Shown here: positions 34,357 to 43,476 of the stretch, one piece after another
Layout: every line of letters starts with the position of its first letter
How positions within the stretch are numbered: position 1 is the stretch's first letter
Assembly (NCBI GenBank): GCA_016710165.1
Contig: JADJLJ010000001.1
Span: forward strand, 2,293,668 to 2,357,667
Source of the DNA: Chitinophagaceae bacterium
GTDB lineage: Bacteria; Bacteroidota; Bacteroidia; Chitinophagales; Chitinophagaceae
Direction of reading: 5' to 3'
DNA: 64,000 nt
Translations under genes and position numbers: made by a program
Notes under the pieces: generated by a model
Told to the model about the DNA's origin: nothing
What the model saw: only the letters and a program-made list of their open reading frames with translations
The model's database searches: none

Positions 34357-36225
34357 ATGTTTACGCAGTATGATGTTATAGTTGTTGGAGCAGGACATGC
34401 CGGCTGTGAAGCCGCAGCCTCGGCCGCAAATCTGGGCAGCAAGGTCTTGTTGATTACCATGAACTTACAAACAATTGCACAAATGAGTTGCAATCCAGCA
34501 ATGGGAGGCATTGCAAAGGGGCAAATTGTTAGAGAAATCGATGCAATGGGAGGCTATAGCGGGATAGTGAGTGATAAAAGCATGATCCAGTTCAGAATGC
34601 TCAATAGATCCAAAGGGCCTGCTATGTGGAGCCCCAGGGTTCAAAGTGACAGGGGTTTGTTTGCCACAACCTGGAGGGAAATGCTTGAAAACACACCCAA
34701 TGTTGATTTTTATCAGGATACCGTTAAGGGAACATTGGTTAATAATGGCATAGTAGAAGGAGTGGAAACCGGATTTGGACATAAAATAAAGGCCAGGTCG
34801 GTTGTTTTAACCAATGGAACCTTCCTGAATGGGGTTATTCATGTAGGAGAGAAAAACTTTGGGGGCGGAAGAATTGCGGAGAAAAATTCGGTGGGAATTA
34901 CCGAACAGCTTGTTTTACTGGGATTTGAGACCGACCGGCTAAAAACAGGTACACCACCAAGGATTGATGGAAGAAGTCTTGACTATTCCAAGATGGAAGA
35001 ACAAAAGGGAGACGAGGAAATTGTTGGATTCAGTTTTTTAGATATTGATAAGCCCAGACCAGAGGAACAAAGGAGTTGTTGGATAACTTATACAAATGAG
35101 CGGGTACACGAATTACTAAAGACCGGATTTGATCAAAGCCCAATGTACCAGGGAAGGATCCAGGGAACCGGACCAAGGTATTGCCCGAGTATTGAAGATA
35201 AAATAAGCAGGTTTGCACAAAGAGACCGCCATCAGCTTTTTGTTGAGCCAGAAGGTAAAAATACCATTGAGATATATGTGAACGGATTCTCCACATCTCT
35301 CCCAGAAAATATTCAATATCAAGCACTTAGACTAGTTCCGGGGTTTGAAAATTGTAAAATGTTCAGGCCGGGTTATGCAATTGAATATGATTACTTTCCC
35401 CCAACACAGTTGAAATTTAGTTTAGAAACAAAACTCATTGAAAACCTGTTTTTTGCAGGTCAAATTAACGGAACAACCGGCTATGAAGAGGCTGCTTGCC
35501 AGGGATTAATGGCAGGAATTAATGCACACCAAAGGGTAAAAGGCCAGGAAGCCTTTATTTTAAAAAGGAGTGAAGCATATATAGGAGTTCTTATAGACGA
35601 CCTCATAAACAAGGGTACCGATGAACCATACCGCATGTTCACCAGCCGGGCAGAGTTCAGAACTCTTTTGCGCCAGGACAATGCAGACCTTCGGCTTACA
35701 GAAAAAAGCTACAGGATAGGACTGGCATCACAGGAAAGAATGGAAAGGGTGAAGACAAAAACTGAAAGCATCAGAAAAGTGAAAGAGACCCTTTCCTCCT
35801 TAAGCCTGGAACCAGAAGAAACAAAAGATTTTTTTGAAAGCGTACAATCCTCCGCGTTATTAACCAAACAAAAAGCATCCCAAGTCCTGCTCCGGCCAAT
35901 GGTAGGGCTGAAAGAGATGGCCGAATATGTTCAAAGGGTAAAAGATGCTGTAAGGGGGTTCGACAAAGAATCCATTGAACAGGCTGAAATACAGATTAAA
36001 TATGAAACGTATATTGAAAAGGAAAAGGAGCTTGTTGCCAAAATGAGCCAGCTCGAAGACCTGCTTATTCCAGACAACTTTAATTATGAAAAACTACTAT
36101 CACTAAGTAACGAAGCCCGGCAAAAATTCACCAGAATAAAACCCAGGACCCTTGGACAAGCTTCCAGGATTTCGGGAGTTAATCCCAGCGATGTTCAGAT
36201 TTTGATGGTTTTTATGGGCAGATAA
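34357..36225 (+). CDS. mnmG: tRNA uridine-5-carboxymethylaminomethyl modification enzyme MnmG (GidA)
   Basis: 622 residues, full length. MnmG with MnmE modifies the wobble uridine of several tRNAs. Visible: the FAD dinucleotide fold VVGAGHAGCEAAASAANLGS, SCNPAMGGIAKGQIVREIDA, the paired blocks GTPPRIDGRS and FAGQINGTTGYEEAA-type FAD site, YRMFTSRAEFRTLLRQDNAD, and the C-terminal GQASRISGVNPSDVQILMVF. Its gene is often found near oriC, which fits the parS sites just upstream. It is followed 15 bases later by a cupin gene. Confidence 0.96.
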   Translation: MFTQYDVIVVGAGHAGCEAAASAANLGSKVLLITMNLQTIAQMSCNPAMGGIAKGQIVREIDAMGGYSGIVSDKSMIQFRMLNRSKGPAMWSPRVQSDRGLFATTWREMLENTPNVDFYQDTVKGTLVNNGIVEGVETGFGHKIKARSVVLTNGTFLNGVIHVGEKNFGGGRIAEKNSVGITEQLVLLGFETDRLKTGTPPRIDGRSLDYSKMEEQKGDEEIVGFSFLDIDKPRPEEQRSCWITYTNERVHELLKTGFDQSPMYQGRIQGTGPRYCPSIEDKISRFAQRDRHQLFVEPEGKNTIEIYVNGFSTSLPENIQYQALRLVPGFENCKMFRPGYAIEYDYFPPTQLKFSLETKLIENLFFAGQINGTTGYEEAACQGLMAGINAHQRVKGQEAFILKRSEAYIGVLIDDLINKGTDEPYRMFTSRAEFRTLLRQDNADLRLTEKSYRIGLASQERMERVKTKTESIRKVKETLSSLSLEPEETKDFFESVQSSALLTKQKASQVLLRPMVGLKEMAEYVQRVKDAVRGFDKESIEQAEIQIKYETYIEKEKELVAKMSQLEDLLIPDNFNYEKLLSLSNEARQKFTRIKPRTLGQASRISGVNPSDVQILMVFMGR

Positions 36226-36240
36226 AAAAAGACAATAAAA

Positions 36241-36756
36241 ATGAAGTTAAATTTTCAGAACAGCGTACCTAAGGAATTAATTTTTGAGAACGTTGCAGAA
36301 TACCTGCACCTTCAGAAGTTAAAGATCAGCAAAGAAGATAACACCCGGCCGTGGGGCGGTTTTTTTGTAATTGAAGAAGGCGAAGCCGAAAAATTCATTA
36401 AACTTTATTTTCCCCATCTCACTAAAGAAGAGTTGAGTATTTCGGGAAAACTCAGCCCCAAGATCTTGATAGTAGCGCCCGAAAAAAGGCTAAGCTGGCA
36501 ATATCATCACCGGCGTGCCGAGATCTGGAAACTGATTGGTGGAACCGCTGCGGTTGTAACCAGTGATACAGACGAAGAAAAGGAAACAAAATACCTGAAT
36601 ATCGGCGATATTATTCAGCTGAAACAAGGAGAACGCCACCGCCTGGTTGGTCTTGATAATTGGGGTGTTGTTGCCGAGATCTGGCAACATACCAATGCAG
36701 ACAACCCCAGCGATGAAAACGATATTATAAGGCTGCAGGATGACTTTGGACGGTAG
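36241..36756 (+). CDS. Cupin protein (mannose-6-phosphate isomerase type II-like)
   Basis: 171 residues, single cupin. TRPWGGFFVIEEGE and KILIVAPEKRLSWQYHHRRA then EIWKLIGG resemble the sugar-phosphate isomerase cupin (PMI type II), with GDIIQLKQGERHRLVGLDNW as the second cupin block; the His pairs (YHHR and ERHR) are likely metal ligands. It follows mnmG by 15 bases on the same strand and probably shares its transcript. Its substrate is unknown; a phosphosugar is plausible because of the family. Confidence 0.7.
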   Translation: MKLNFQNSVPKELIFENVAEYLHLQKLKISKEDNTRPWGGFFVIEEGEAEKFIKLYFPHLTKEELSISGKLSPKILIVAPEKRLSWQYHHRRAEIWKLIGGTAAVVTSDTDEEKETKYLNIGDIIQLKQGERHRLVGLDNWGVVAEIWQHTNADNPSDENDIIRLQDDFGR

Positions 36757-36757
36757 T

Positions 36758-39223
36758 TTATTGCCGGACAATTTTGCTGGCCGCAATTACCATCCTTAGT
36801 TCACCATAACTAATACCCGGAGGCAGATTTTCAATTAATGTTTTATGGCTGCCTGTACCATGTCTGGCAACCGCCTCATTTATCAGGCCCAGCTTTTCTT
36901 TATTAACAAACTCATTGATATCTATTTCACCGACGCCTACAAAATAAGCAAGGTGACCCTCAATTGTACTGGTGGATAAATTTCTTTCTTTAGCAATGGC
37001 TGCAATGTCTTTTCCTTCTTTGTATAAATGAAAAGAAACGGATTTGGTATCAGGGCCGGCCTCTTTTAGCTTTATCCTTCTTTCTTTTTTCGGATTGACC
37101 AACATTGCCGCCATATTGCTTTCCAGGCTGTATCGTTCACAATAATCACTTACCATTTCCAGGATTTCATCGCCATATTTTTCTGATTTTGCTTTTCCAA
37201 AACCAGCCATCAGCATCAGGTCTTTCTTCGACAGGGGCAGATAGGTGCTGATCTCTTCCAGCGAAGCCTGGTTGGCTACCATATAAACAGGCTGGCCGGT
37301 ATCAGAACAGATCATATTGCGCCAGCGCTTTAATGTTGCAAGTAGTTCCGCGTTTTGCGATCCGTCATGACCCGCATTTGTATCGCTTGCATAACAGGAA
37401 AGATTGAACCGTGGTATTACTAATTTTAATTTGTGCTGTAAAAAACCGGTTACAGAGAACGGGGACTTACAATATTGCATGTAAAAACAGGCTGTATTAA
37501 CTGCTATGGCAAGTTCATTTAGCTTTTCATTGATGGGTGCCGAAGTTTCTTTGTGCTCTGTTGTTACCGGGTGATCTTTTAAATCAGTCAAATAACTTTC
37601 CAACCTCGGAAGAAAATGACTGGCAGCATCCGATATTCGCTTTTGAAGAACAGCATTGTTTTCAATCATATCGGTTTCGTTGATCAGGGTTGAAATAAGG
37701 CTGCTGAATTTTAATCCTACTGTCCTGTCTGCCACAAGCCCGCGATTAAAATTCTCTATCCAGGAAGCTGCTTTTTCATTGAGCCGGCCTTTGTGCTGTT
37801 TTACCAGCAAGCCCAGCTGTTCACCAACAGCCGACGCCTCCTTAAAAGAAAAAATATCTTCCAGCAGCTGTTCGGTGAAGATTTTTCTTGCCAGAACAAA
37901 ACGCCCCGGTAAAGACCCCTTATACAACAATGATTGCTGGGCTTTGCTCACATTAACATTGTTGCTGATGGCAGAAGGGGGAATTTTACTCAACAATACA
38001 ATTCCATCCAGGCTGGTGCAGCGGCTGAGGGCAACATATACCTGCCCGCTGCTAAAGGCCGCCGCCGCATCGATCATAACTTTATCAAATGTCAGCCCCT
38101 GGCTTTTATGAATGGTTATGGCCCAGGCAAGCCGCAGGGGATACTGGGTAAACGAGCCCAGCGTTTCCTGTTCTAATTTTCCATCAGCCCTGTTCAGGGT
38201 GTAACGGCTGTTATCCCAGGTTTCCGGCCTCACATCAATATCGATAGCATCACAGGCAACAACGATCTTATCTTTTTCAAGCGACCTGATCACCCCGATC
38301 TTTCCGTTAAAATATCTTTTCTGGACTACATCATTCTTCAGGAACATGACCTGGGCACCGGTCTTTAAGACCAACTCATATTCGGCAGGGTACATGGATT
38401 CCGGAAAATCACCCTCTACAGCCGCATTGAAAGTAAAGGAGACCTCGTCAATTTTATAAAGCCGCTGTTGATTTATAAGATCCGCCTGGTTGTTGTGTGA
38501 GGTAAGTGTGATGTATTTTTCTTCTGCCCCGGGCCGGAAAGCCGGGTTATACCGGGAATGCAGCAACTCGAAATCGCCCGGACCCATTTGATTGTTCCTT
38601 ACCTTGTTCAGCAATTCAACAAAGCCCTCCTCCTTTTGACGGTAAATTTTATTCAGTTCGATCAGCAAAGGAGAAAGCTCTTTAGCCGCAAGACTGTCGA
38701 AAAAGAAAGGCGAAGAGTAGTATTCACTTAAGATATTCCATTCCTGGTTTTGTGCCACCGGCGGCAGCTGGAACAGATCGCCGATGCACAATAGCTGTAC
38801 TCCGCCAAAAGGTAAGTGATGATTCCTTCTTACACTCTTTAAAATAGCATCAATGGCATCCATGACATCGCAACGCACCATACTTATTTCATCGATCACC
38901 AGCAGCTCCATTTTTCGGAGCAGTTGCTGCCGCTGTTTATTGAACCGGACCTTTGCAAGCAATTCGTCCTTGTGGTTCTTTGTAGGCAAAAACGGATGAA
39001 AAGGCAATTGAAACAAACTATGAAGCGTAACCCCGCCGGCGTTAATGGCAGCAACACCGGTTGGGGCTGCCACAATGATATTCCTGGTGGAATTCTCCTT
39101 AAGATATTTTAGGAACGTTGTTTTGCCCGTACCGGCTTTCCCGGTAAGAAAAATATTCTCTGAGGTTTCCGTAACAAACCGGAACGCCAGGTCAAACAGT
39201 TCATTGTGTTCAATAGCGTGCAT
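36758..39223 (-). CDS. Pif1/RecD-like helicase with HRDC and winged-helix (HTH_40) domains
   Basis: 821 residues. Walker A FLTGKAGTGKTTFLKYL (residues ~24-41), Walker B LLVIDEISMVR (~110-120) and the late helicase block AITIHKSQGLTFDKVMID then GQVYVALSRC (~365-410) define a 5'-3' superfamily 1B helicase. An HRDC domain (LATLKRWRNMICSDTGQPVY, LPLSKKDLMLMAGFGKAKSE) and a C-terminal helix-turn-helix (SVSFHLYKEGKDIAAIAKER, NLSTSTIEGHLAYFVG) follow, the architecture often annotated as HRDC-containing helicase. It probably acts on DNA forks or G-quadruplexes; the exact role is unknown. Convergent with the cupin gene. Confidence 0.85.
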   Translation of the reverse strand: MHAIEHNELFDLAFRFVTETSENIFLTGKAGTGKTTFLKYLKENSTRNIIVAAPTGVAAINAGGVTLHSLFQLPFHPFLPTKNHKDELLAKVRFNKQRQQLLRKMELLVIDEISMVRCDVMDAIDAILKSVRRNHHLPFGGVQLLCIGDLFQLPPVAQNQEWNILSEYYSSPFFFDSLAAKELSPLLIELNKIYRQKEEGFVELLNKVRNNQMGPGDFELLHSRYNPAFRPGAEEKYITLTSHNNQADLINQQRLYKIDEVSFTFNAAVEGDFPESMYPAEYELVLKTGAQVMFLKNDVVQKRYFNGKIGVIRSLEKDKIVVACDAIDIDVRPETWDNSRYTLNRADGKLEQETLGSFTQYPLRLAWAITIHKSQGLTFDKVMIDAAAAFSSGQVYVALSRCTSLDGIVLLSKIPPSAISNNVNVSKAQQSLLYKGSLPGRFVLARKIFTEQLLEDIFSFKEASAVGEQLGLLVKQHKGRLNEKAASWIENFNRGLVADRTVGLKFSSLISTLINETDMIENNAVLQKRISDAASHFLPRLESYLTDLKDHPVTTEHKETSAPINEKLNELAIAVNTACFYMQYCKSPFSVTGFLQHKLKLVIPRFNLSCYASDTNAGHDGSQNAELLATLKRWRNMICSDTGQPVYMVANQASLEEISTYLPLSKKDLMLMAGFGKAKSEKYGDEILEMVSDYCERYSLESNMAAMLVNPKKERRIKLKEAGPDTKSVSFHLYKEGKDIAAIAKERNLSTSTIEGHLAYFVGVGEIDINEFVNKEKLGLINEAVARHGTGSHKTLIENLPPGISYGELRMVIAASKIVRQ

Positions 39224-39379
39224 GGTAATAAAGATAAGGCCATAATAAGAAACCGGGCCCGGTTAATTGTTATATCAACCCGGCCTTCTCCGGAGTTTTT
39301 TCCCTTAAAAAACTGGTTTTTACTCCATGGTGATAAAAGCCGGATTTTATAGCATTGTGGTTGGGATAAGTAAATAAAA

Positions 39380-39423
39380 AAGATAGAAAGGCGTTCCCTG
39401 TTTTGAGAATACCCCTCTATCTT
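39380..39423 (-). terminator. Possible terminator of ssb
   Basis: AAGATAGA ... TCTATCTT stem of 8 bp around 28 bases, with TTTTTATTTA on the minus strand side. The loop is long, so this is a moderate call. Confidence 0.4.
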
Positions 39424-39433
39424 AACAAGGGAA

Positions 39434-39778
39434 TTATGCAGAGGCCTTGCTGCCAAGCATCAGTAATTCATTTATCTCCACTTCGGAGATGAATTTTTTA
39501 ACGCCCTCTTTATCCGTATAACTGCGGCTGATGAGCTTGCCTTCAATGGCTACTTCACTTCCCTTGTTCAAATACTTCTCAGCAATGTCGGCGATCTTGC
39601 CCCAGGCTACCATGTTGTGCCAGGTTGTTTCTTTAACCTTTTCACCTTTGGCATTCCGGTAGATCTCGTTGGTGGCAATACTAAAACGGGCAAGCTTTTT
39701 CCCGCTTTGGGTGTTTTTGATTTCTGGAGCATTGCCCAGGTTGCCGATGAGCTGAACTTTGTTTCTTAATGTGTACAT
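39434..39778 (-). CDS. ssb: Short single-stranded DNA-binding protein without acidic tail
   Basis: 114 residues, one OB-fold (NKVQLIGNLGNAPEIKNTQS, ARFSIATNEIYRNAKGEKVK, TTWHNMVAWGKIADIAEKYL, GSEVAIEGKLISRSY). It ends NELLMLGSKASA: the disordered linker and acidic C-terminal tip (DDDIPF-like), which recruits partner proteins in canonical SSB, are missing. It may be a second, specialised SSB such as those used in transformation or repair. It precedes a helicase gene on the same strand by ~210 bases. A CGGCCC-t-GGGCCG palindrome (39796-39808) lies in its leader. Confidence 0.9.
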   Translation of the reverse strand: MYTLRNKVQLIGNLGNAPEIKNTQSGKKLARFSIATNEIYRNAKGEKVKETTWHNMVAWGKIADIAEKYLNKGSEVAIEGKLISRSYTDKEGVKKFISEVEINELLMLGSKASA

Positions 39779-39984
39779 GTTTTAAGATTTGTGTCCGGCC
39801 CTGGGCCGAACGGTTATTATTTTATTTCAACCAGCAGGGAGACGTCATTTCCCGCTGACGGCACAAAGATGAAGCGACAAAAAAACGGTAGCCGGAGATT
39901 ATCCTTTTACTTACCTGTATAAGCGTTTGTAAACGGATGGGGAAAAAGGTAGACCCGAAGCATCAATAAAACCAATTCCGTACT

Positions 39985-40359
39985 ATGTTAAAAGAGAGAG
40001 AAGACAAGATATGCCTGCTTTGCGGGAAAATACTGAAAGGGCGCAGCGATAAAAAATTCTGTGATGATTATTGCCGGGCTGCCTTTAACAATGAGCTTAA
40101 AAGCGCTGCCAATAACTATATCCGGAATGTGAACAATGCACTGGGGAAGAACCGGCGCATTTTGGAAAGCCTGCTTCCTGCGGGCGAACAAACCGCAAAA
40201 GCCAGCCGGGATAAACTGGCGGAAAAAGGATTTCTGTTCAAATACCACACACACCAATACAACGCAAGGAATGGCAATACTTATTTCTACTGCTATGAAT
40301 ACGGATACCTCCCGCTGGAAAACAACCGGCTTTTGGTAGTTAAAAGAAACGAAGAGTAA
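39985..40359 (+). CDS. Zinc-ribbon protein of unknown function
   Basis: 124 residues. The N-terminal CLLCGKILKGRSDKKFCDDY then CRAAFNN is a treble-clef/zinc-ribbon with four Cys (CxxC, C..DDYC). The middle is a basic helix (YIRNVNNALGKNRRILESLL) and the C-terminus is Tyr-rich (TYFYCYEYGYLPLE). Zinc ribbons of this kind (DUF2116-like) occur as small cytosolic Bacteroidota proteins with unknown role. Possible nucleic-acid binding is inference. It stands alone between ssb and a T9SS gene. Confidence 0.75.
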   Translation: MLKEREDKICLLCGKILKGRSDKKFCDDYCRAAFNNELKSAANNYIRNVNNALGKNRRILESLLPAGEQTAKASRDKLAEKGFLFKYHTHQYNARNGNTYFYCYEYGYLPLENNRLLVVKRNEE

Positions 40360-40450
40360 AGAAAGCGCTTGGCCATTTCAGAGGCAGCAAATTAGCGCCC
40401 CCAACAATTATTATCATGCCGGATAATAGAGTATTTTTACCGGCTAATTA

Positions 40451-42397
40451 ATGATTTTTCAACAGCTTCTATATAGAACCGCCCGACTGATCTTTTTACC
40501 TGTTTGTTCATTTTGCATCAGCGAAAGATCCAATGCACAATGCGGCACACCCATATCTGTATTTCCATATACAGAAGGTTTTGAAACAACCAATGGCGCC
40601 TGGGCGCCCGGAGGCTCGGGGTCTGACTGGGCATGGGGCACACCAGCCAAATCAACCATAAACGCTGCGGCAACCGGTTCCAAATGCTGGATCACGGGTG
40701 GACTGACCCCGGGGTCTTACAACAACGGAGAAGCATCCTGGTTACAAAGCCCCTGTTTCGATTTTACGACAGTTCAGCATCCCTATATTTCCTTTGCTGT
40801 TTTTTGGGAAACAGAAAGAAGGTTTGACGGTGCAACCCTGCAATACTCAATAAACCTTGGCGCCACCTGGATAAATGTGGGCAGCCTGAACGACCCGCTA
40901 AATTGTTTGAATGACAACTGGTTCAATTTTTCCCCCATCACCGGGCTCAACCCGCTTGCAACGATAAGAGAAGGATGGTCGGGAACCATTCAACCAACCA
41001 TTGGCAGTTGCCAGGGAACCGGGGGCAGCGGGCGTTGGGTAAATGCACAACATACCATGCCGTACCTGGCAGGAATACCCAATGTGATCTTCCGCTTTGC
41101 ATTCGGGGCGGGAACCACCTGTAACAATTACGATGGTTTTGCCATTGATGACATCGTGATCGGGGAGGCGCCTCCCAATAATGCATCTTTCACGTACTCC
41201 TGTACCAGCAGCAACTCCATAAGCTTTGCAAACACGTCTGCCCTTTGCCCGGTGCTTGAATGGAATTTTGGTGACCCTGCTTCCGGAACAAATAATACTT
41301 CAACCGCACAAAATCCAACGCATGTTTTTTCAGCACCAGGAACCTATACCATTACCCTGGTCGCGACTGGCCCGGATAATGAAGCCGATACCACATCGCA
41401 AACCATCCATATCCTTGGCTTAACAACATCCGTAATTACCGGCATCAATTGTTTTGGAGATAAAACCGGTTCTGCAACAGTAAACGTTGTGCCTGCAGCA
41501 GCAGCCCCGTTCAATTATTTGTGGAATACAAACCCGGCACAAACCACCCCGACAGCAACGGGCCTGGGAGCCAGCATCTACACCGTTACTGTAAGTGCGG
41601 CAAACAGTTGCCAGGCAAATACAATAGTGATCATTACAGAGCCGGCTAAACTATCCCACAGCGTAACTATCATTCAGCCCGGCTGTTCTGCACCAACAGG
41701 AACCGCCACCATAACAGAAAGCGGGGGAACCCCGCCATATAGCTATTCCTGGTCTCCTTCCGGGGGAACCAGTGCAACCGCAACGGGGCTTGTGCCGGGA
41801 AACTATACCGTAACGGTTACAGACAGCAGGTTGTGTACGGAGAATATCAGTATCAGCATTGTTACGGCAACTTCGCCGGCGGTTAATATTGTGAACAGGA
41901 AAGATGTCAGTTGTTATGGGTTGAGTGATGGAAGCGCAGCCGCACAGGTTTCGGGGGGCAGCCCTCCATATACATACAACTGGAATACTGTACCGCCGCA
42001 AAACACGATAACCGCCATAAATCTTACGGCAGGAAATTATACCGTGACCATAGATGATAATAACGGATGTACCGCCTCCGCCTCCGTTCTCATTTCGCAA
42101 CCCGCTGCCGGCTCTTGCGGCGATGTATATTTCCCCAATTCCTTTACCCCCAATGGCGATACCAGGAACGACGGCTTTGGTCCCCTGGGAAATTTATCTG
42201 CCATCAGCAATTACCGGCTGTTGATATACAACCGCTATGGCCAACTGGTATTCAGCAGCAACGACCCCTCTGAAAAATGGAATGGTTATTACAGGTCGAA
42301 ACTGAACAGCCCCGGAAGTTATGCATGGTATGCAAGCTTTACATTTAAGAACAACTTCAGGAGAACCGAGCAGGGAACCGTAACGGTGATCCGGTAA
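40451..42397 (+). CDS. T9SS type B secreted protein with PKD and SprB-like repeats
   Basis: 648 residues. After an atypical signal (start MIFQQLLYRTARLIFLPVC) there is a MAM/jelly-roll-like N-terminal domain (FPYTEGFETTNGAWAPGG, WLQSPCFDFTTVQHPYISFA), a PKD domain (PVLEWNFGDPASGTNNTSTA, GTYTITLVATGP), three SprB-type repeats (CFGDKTGSATVNVV, GTATITESGGTPPYSYSWSP, CYGLSDGSAAAQVSGGSPPY) and a C-terminal type B sorting domain (FPNSFTPNGDTRNDGFGPLG ... YGQLVFSSNDPSEKWNGYY). Type B domains go through the T9SS and usually stay attached; SprB is the gliding adhesin of Flavobacterium. Likely adhesin. The convergent gene starts 9 bases after its stop. Confidence 0.88.
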   Translation: MIFQQLLYRTARLIFLPVCSFCISERSNAQCGTPISVFPYTEGFETTNGAWAPGGSGSDWAWGTPAKSTINAAATGSKCWITGGLTPGSYNNGEASWLQSPCFDFTTVQHPYISFAVFWETERRFDGATLQYSINLGATWINVGSLNDPLNCLNDNWFNFSPITGLNPLATIREGWSGTIQPTIGSCQGTGGSGRWVNAQHTMPYLAGIPNVIFRFAFGAGTTCNNYDGFAIDDIVIGEAPPNNASFTYSCTSSNSISFANTSALCPVLEWNFGDPASGTNNTSTAQNPTHVFSAPGTYTITLVATGPDNEADTTSQTIHILGLTTSVITGINCFGDKTGSATVNVVPAAAAPFNYLWNTNPAQTTPTATGLGASIYTVTVSAANSCQANTIVIITEPAKLSHSVTIIQPGCSAPTGTATITESGGTPPYSYSWSPSGGTSATATGLVPGNYTVTVTDSRLCTENISISIVTATSPAVNIVNRKDVSCYGLSDGSAAAQVSGGSPPYTYNWNTVPPQNTITAINLTAGNYTVTIDDNNGCTASASVLISQPAAGSCGDVYFPNSFTPNGDTRNDGFGPLGNLSAISNYRLLIYNRYGQLVFSSNDPSEKWNGYYRSKLNSPGSYAWYASFTFKNNFRRTEQGTVTVIR

Positions 42398-42405
42398 AAA
42401 TGAAA

Positions 42406-43341
42406 CTACATCGAAAACTCAGGCTTCTTGTTTTTAGGAAGCGCCCGGAAACTTATGGGCATTGCTGTTTGTTCCTGCGGGAAATCATCCGACTGCAATT
42501 CGATCCTCCGGGTAATGTCTCCCAAAGAAGAAAGCCGGTCAAGCGTATACGGAATGGTATCAAGCCCGGAAGCAAATTTTAAGATATAGCTGTAAATGGC
42601 AAACAGGCTGCCGGCCATTACGGTTGGGCTGTGCATGTTTTTGGAAACGATCAGCGAAACAGCGATGACCACCAGCACCATGATCTCCATGAAGCCAAAG
42701 TTCCAGGCCTCTTTATCGGAGATGCGGATCTGCCACTTGCGCAGGTTGTTATAATGATGACGGATCATCGAATTATTCCCGGTGGAGATGATGTCGACCT
42801 GTTTTTCCAGTTCATCGTTTTTGTGCCTGTTCAACCGCTTCATTCTTTTGCCATAGAGCATACTGATGATGATAACCGGCACAAGGATGGCCAGGCAGAT
42901 ACCTACCACCACTTTATCGTAGAAGAACAAAATGACCAGCGAACCCAGTATATTATACGTCGCTTCAATCACATACACCAGGTCGTGTTCTAAAAAATCA
43001 ACAAACTCTCTTGCCAGGGTTGAATGGGCGCTCAGCTTGGATACTTCTATTTTATTATACCGGCGGCTGAGGAATTTTGTTACCAGGGTTGTGTATATGG
43101 CTGTGTAGGTACGGGTATCGTACATATGCCGGATTGTTCCGATAAGCAAATAACAAAGGTGAACCCCCGTTAATACGATAAGCCCGTTATAACTTCCCTT
43201 TATCAGGTCATTGATCGCCTCACCAAAAAAATAAAACCGGAGCAGGCTGCCCAGCATTTCCAGCGAGAACAGGAAATACGTGATAATAAGCTGGTACTTA
43301 TGCTTCATCATCAGGGTGCGTAATATTTGAAATTTAGACAT
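42406..43341 (-). CDS. ABC exporter six-helix membrane domain without an ATPase
   Basis: 311 residues. A six-helix ABC transmembrane region of the ABC_membrane_3 type (YQLIITYFLFSLEMLGSLLR, GLIVLTGVHLCYLLIGTIRH, ILGSLVILFFYDKVVVGICL, IMVLVVIAVSLIVSKNM) with the RRYNKIEVSKLSAHSTLARE coupling segment. No Walker A, ABC signature or other ATPase motif follows, so a partner ATPase must come from elsewhere or the protein has another role. It lies 135 bases downstream of the ATP-grasp/SET fusion on the same strand, with no obvious terminator between, so it may export that cluster's product. Confidence 0.75.
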   Translation of the reverse strand: MSKFQILRTLMMKHKYQLIITYFLFSLEMLGSLLRFYFFGEAINDLIKGSYNGLIVLTGVHLCYLLIGTIRHMYDTRTYTAIYTTLVTKFLSRRYNKIEVSKLSAHSTLAREFVDFLEHDLVYVIEATYNILGSLVILFFYDKVVVGICLAILVPVIIISMLYGKRMKRLNRHKNDELEKQVDIISTGNNSMIRHHYNNLRKWQIRISDKEAWNFGFMEIMVLVVIAVSLIVSKNMHSPTVMAGSLFAIYSYILKFASGLDTIPYTLDRLSSLGDITRRIELQSDDFPQEQTAMPISFRALPKNKKPEFSM

Positions 43342-43476
43342 AGCGCTGTTCTTTTGATCCTTGAATCACCTGGTTAATAAGCCCAATAAGGACGATGAAT
43401 TTAAATACGGTTAGTAAGACGGGAAGACGTGAGGCGGGTTTAATTGGTCCGGAGGCTTTCTCTTTCGGTTACCGAG

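Noticed and set aside
36758..39223. Defence-system helicase
   Set aside because: Walker motifs, HRDC and HTH_40 fit a housekeeping Pif1-like helicase; no nuclease or other defence gene is adjacent.
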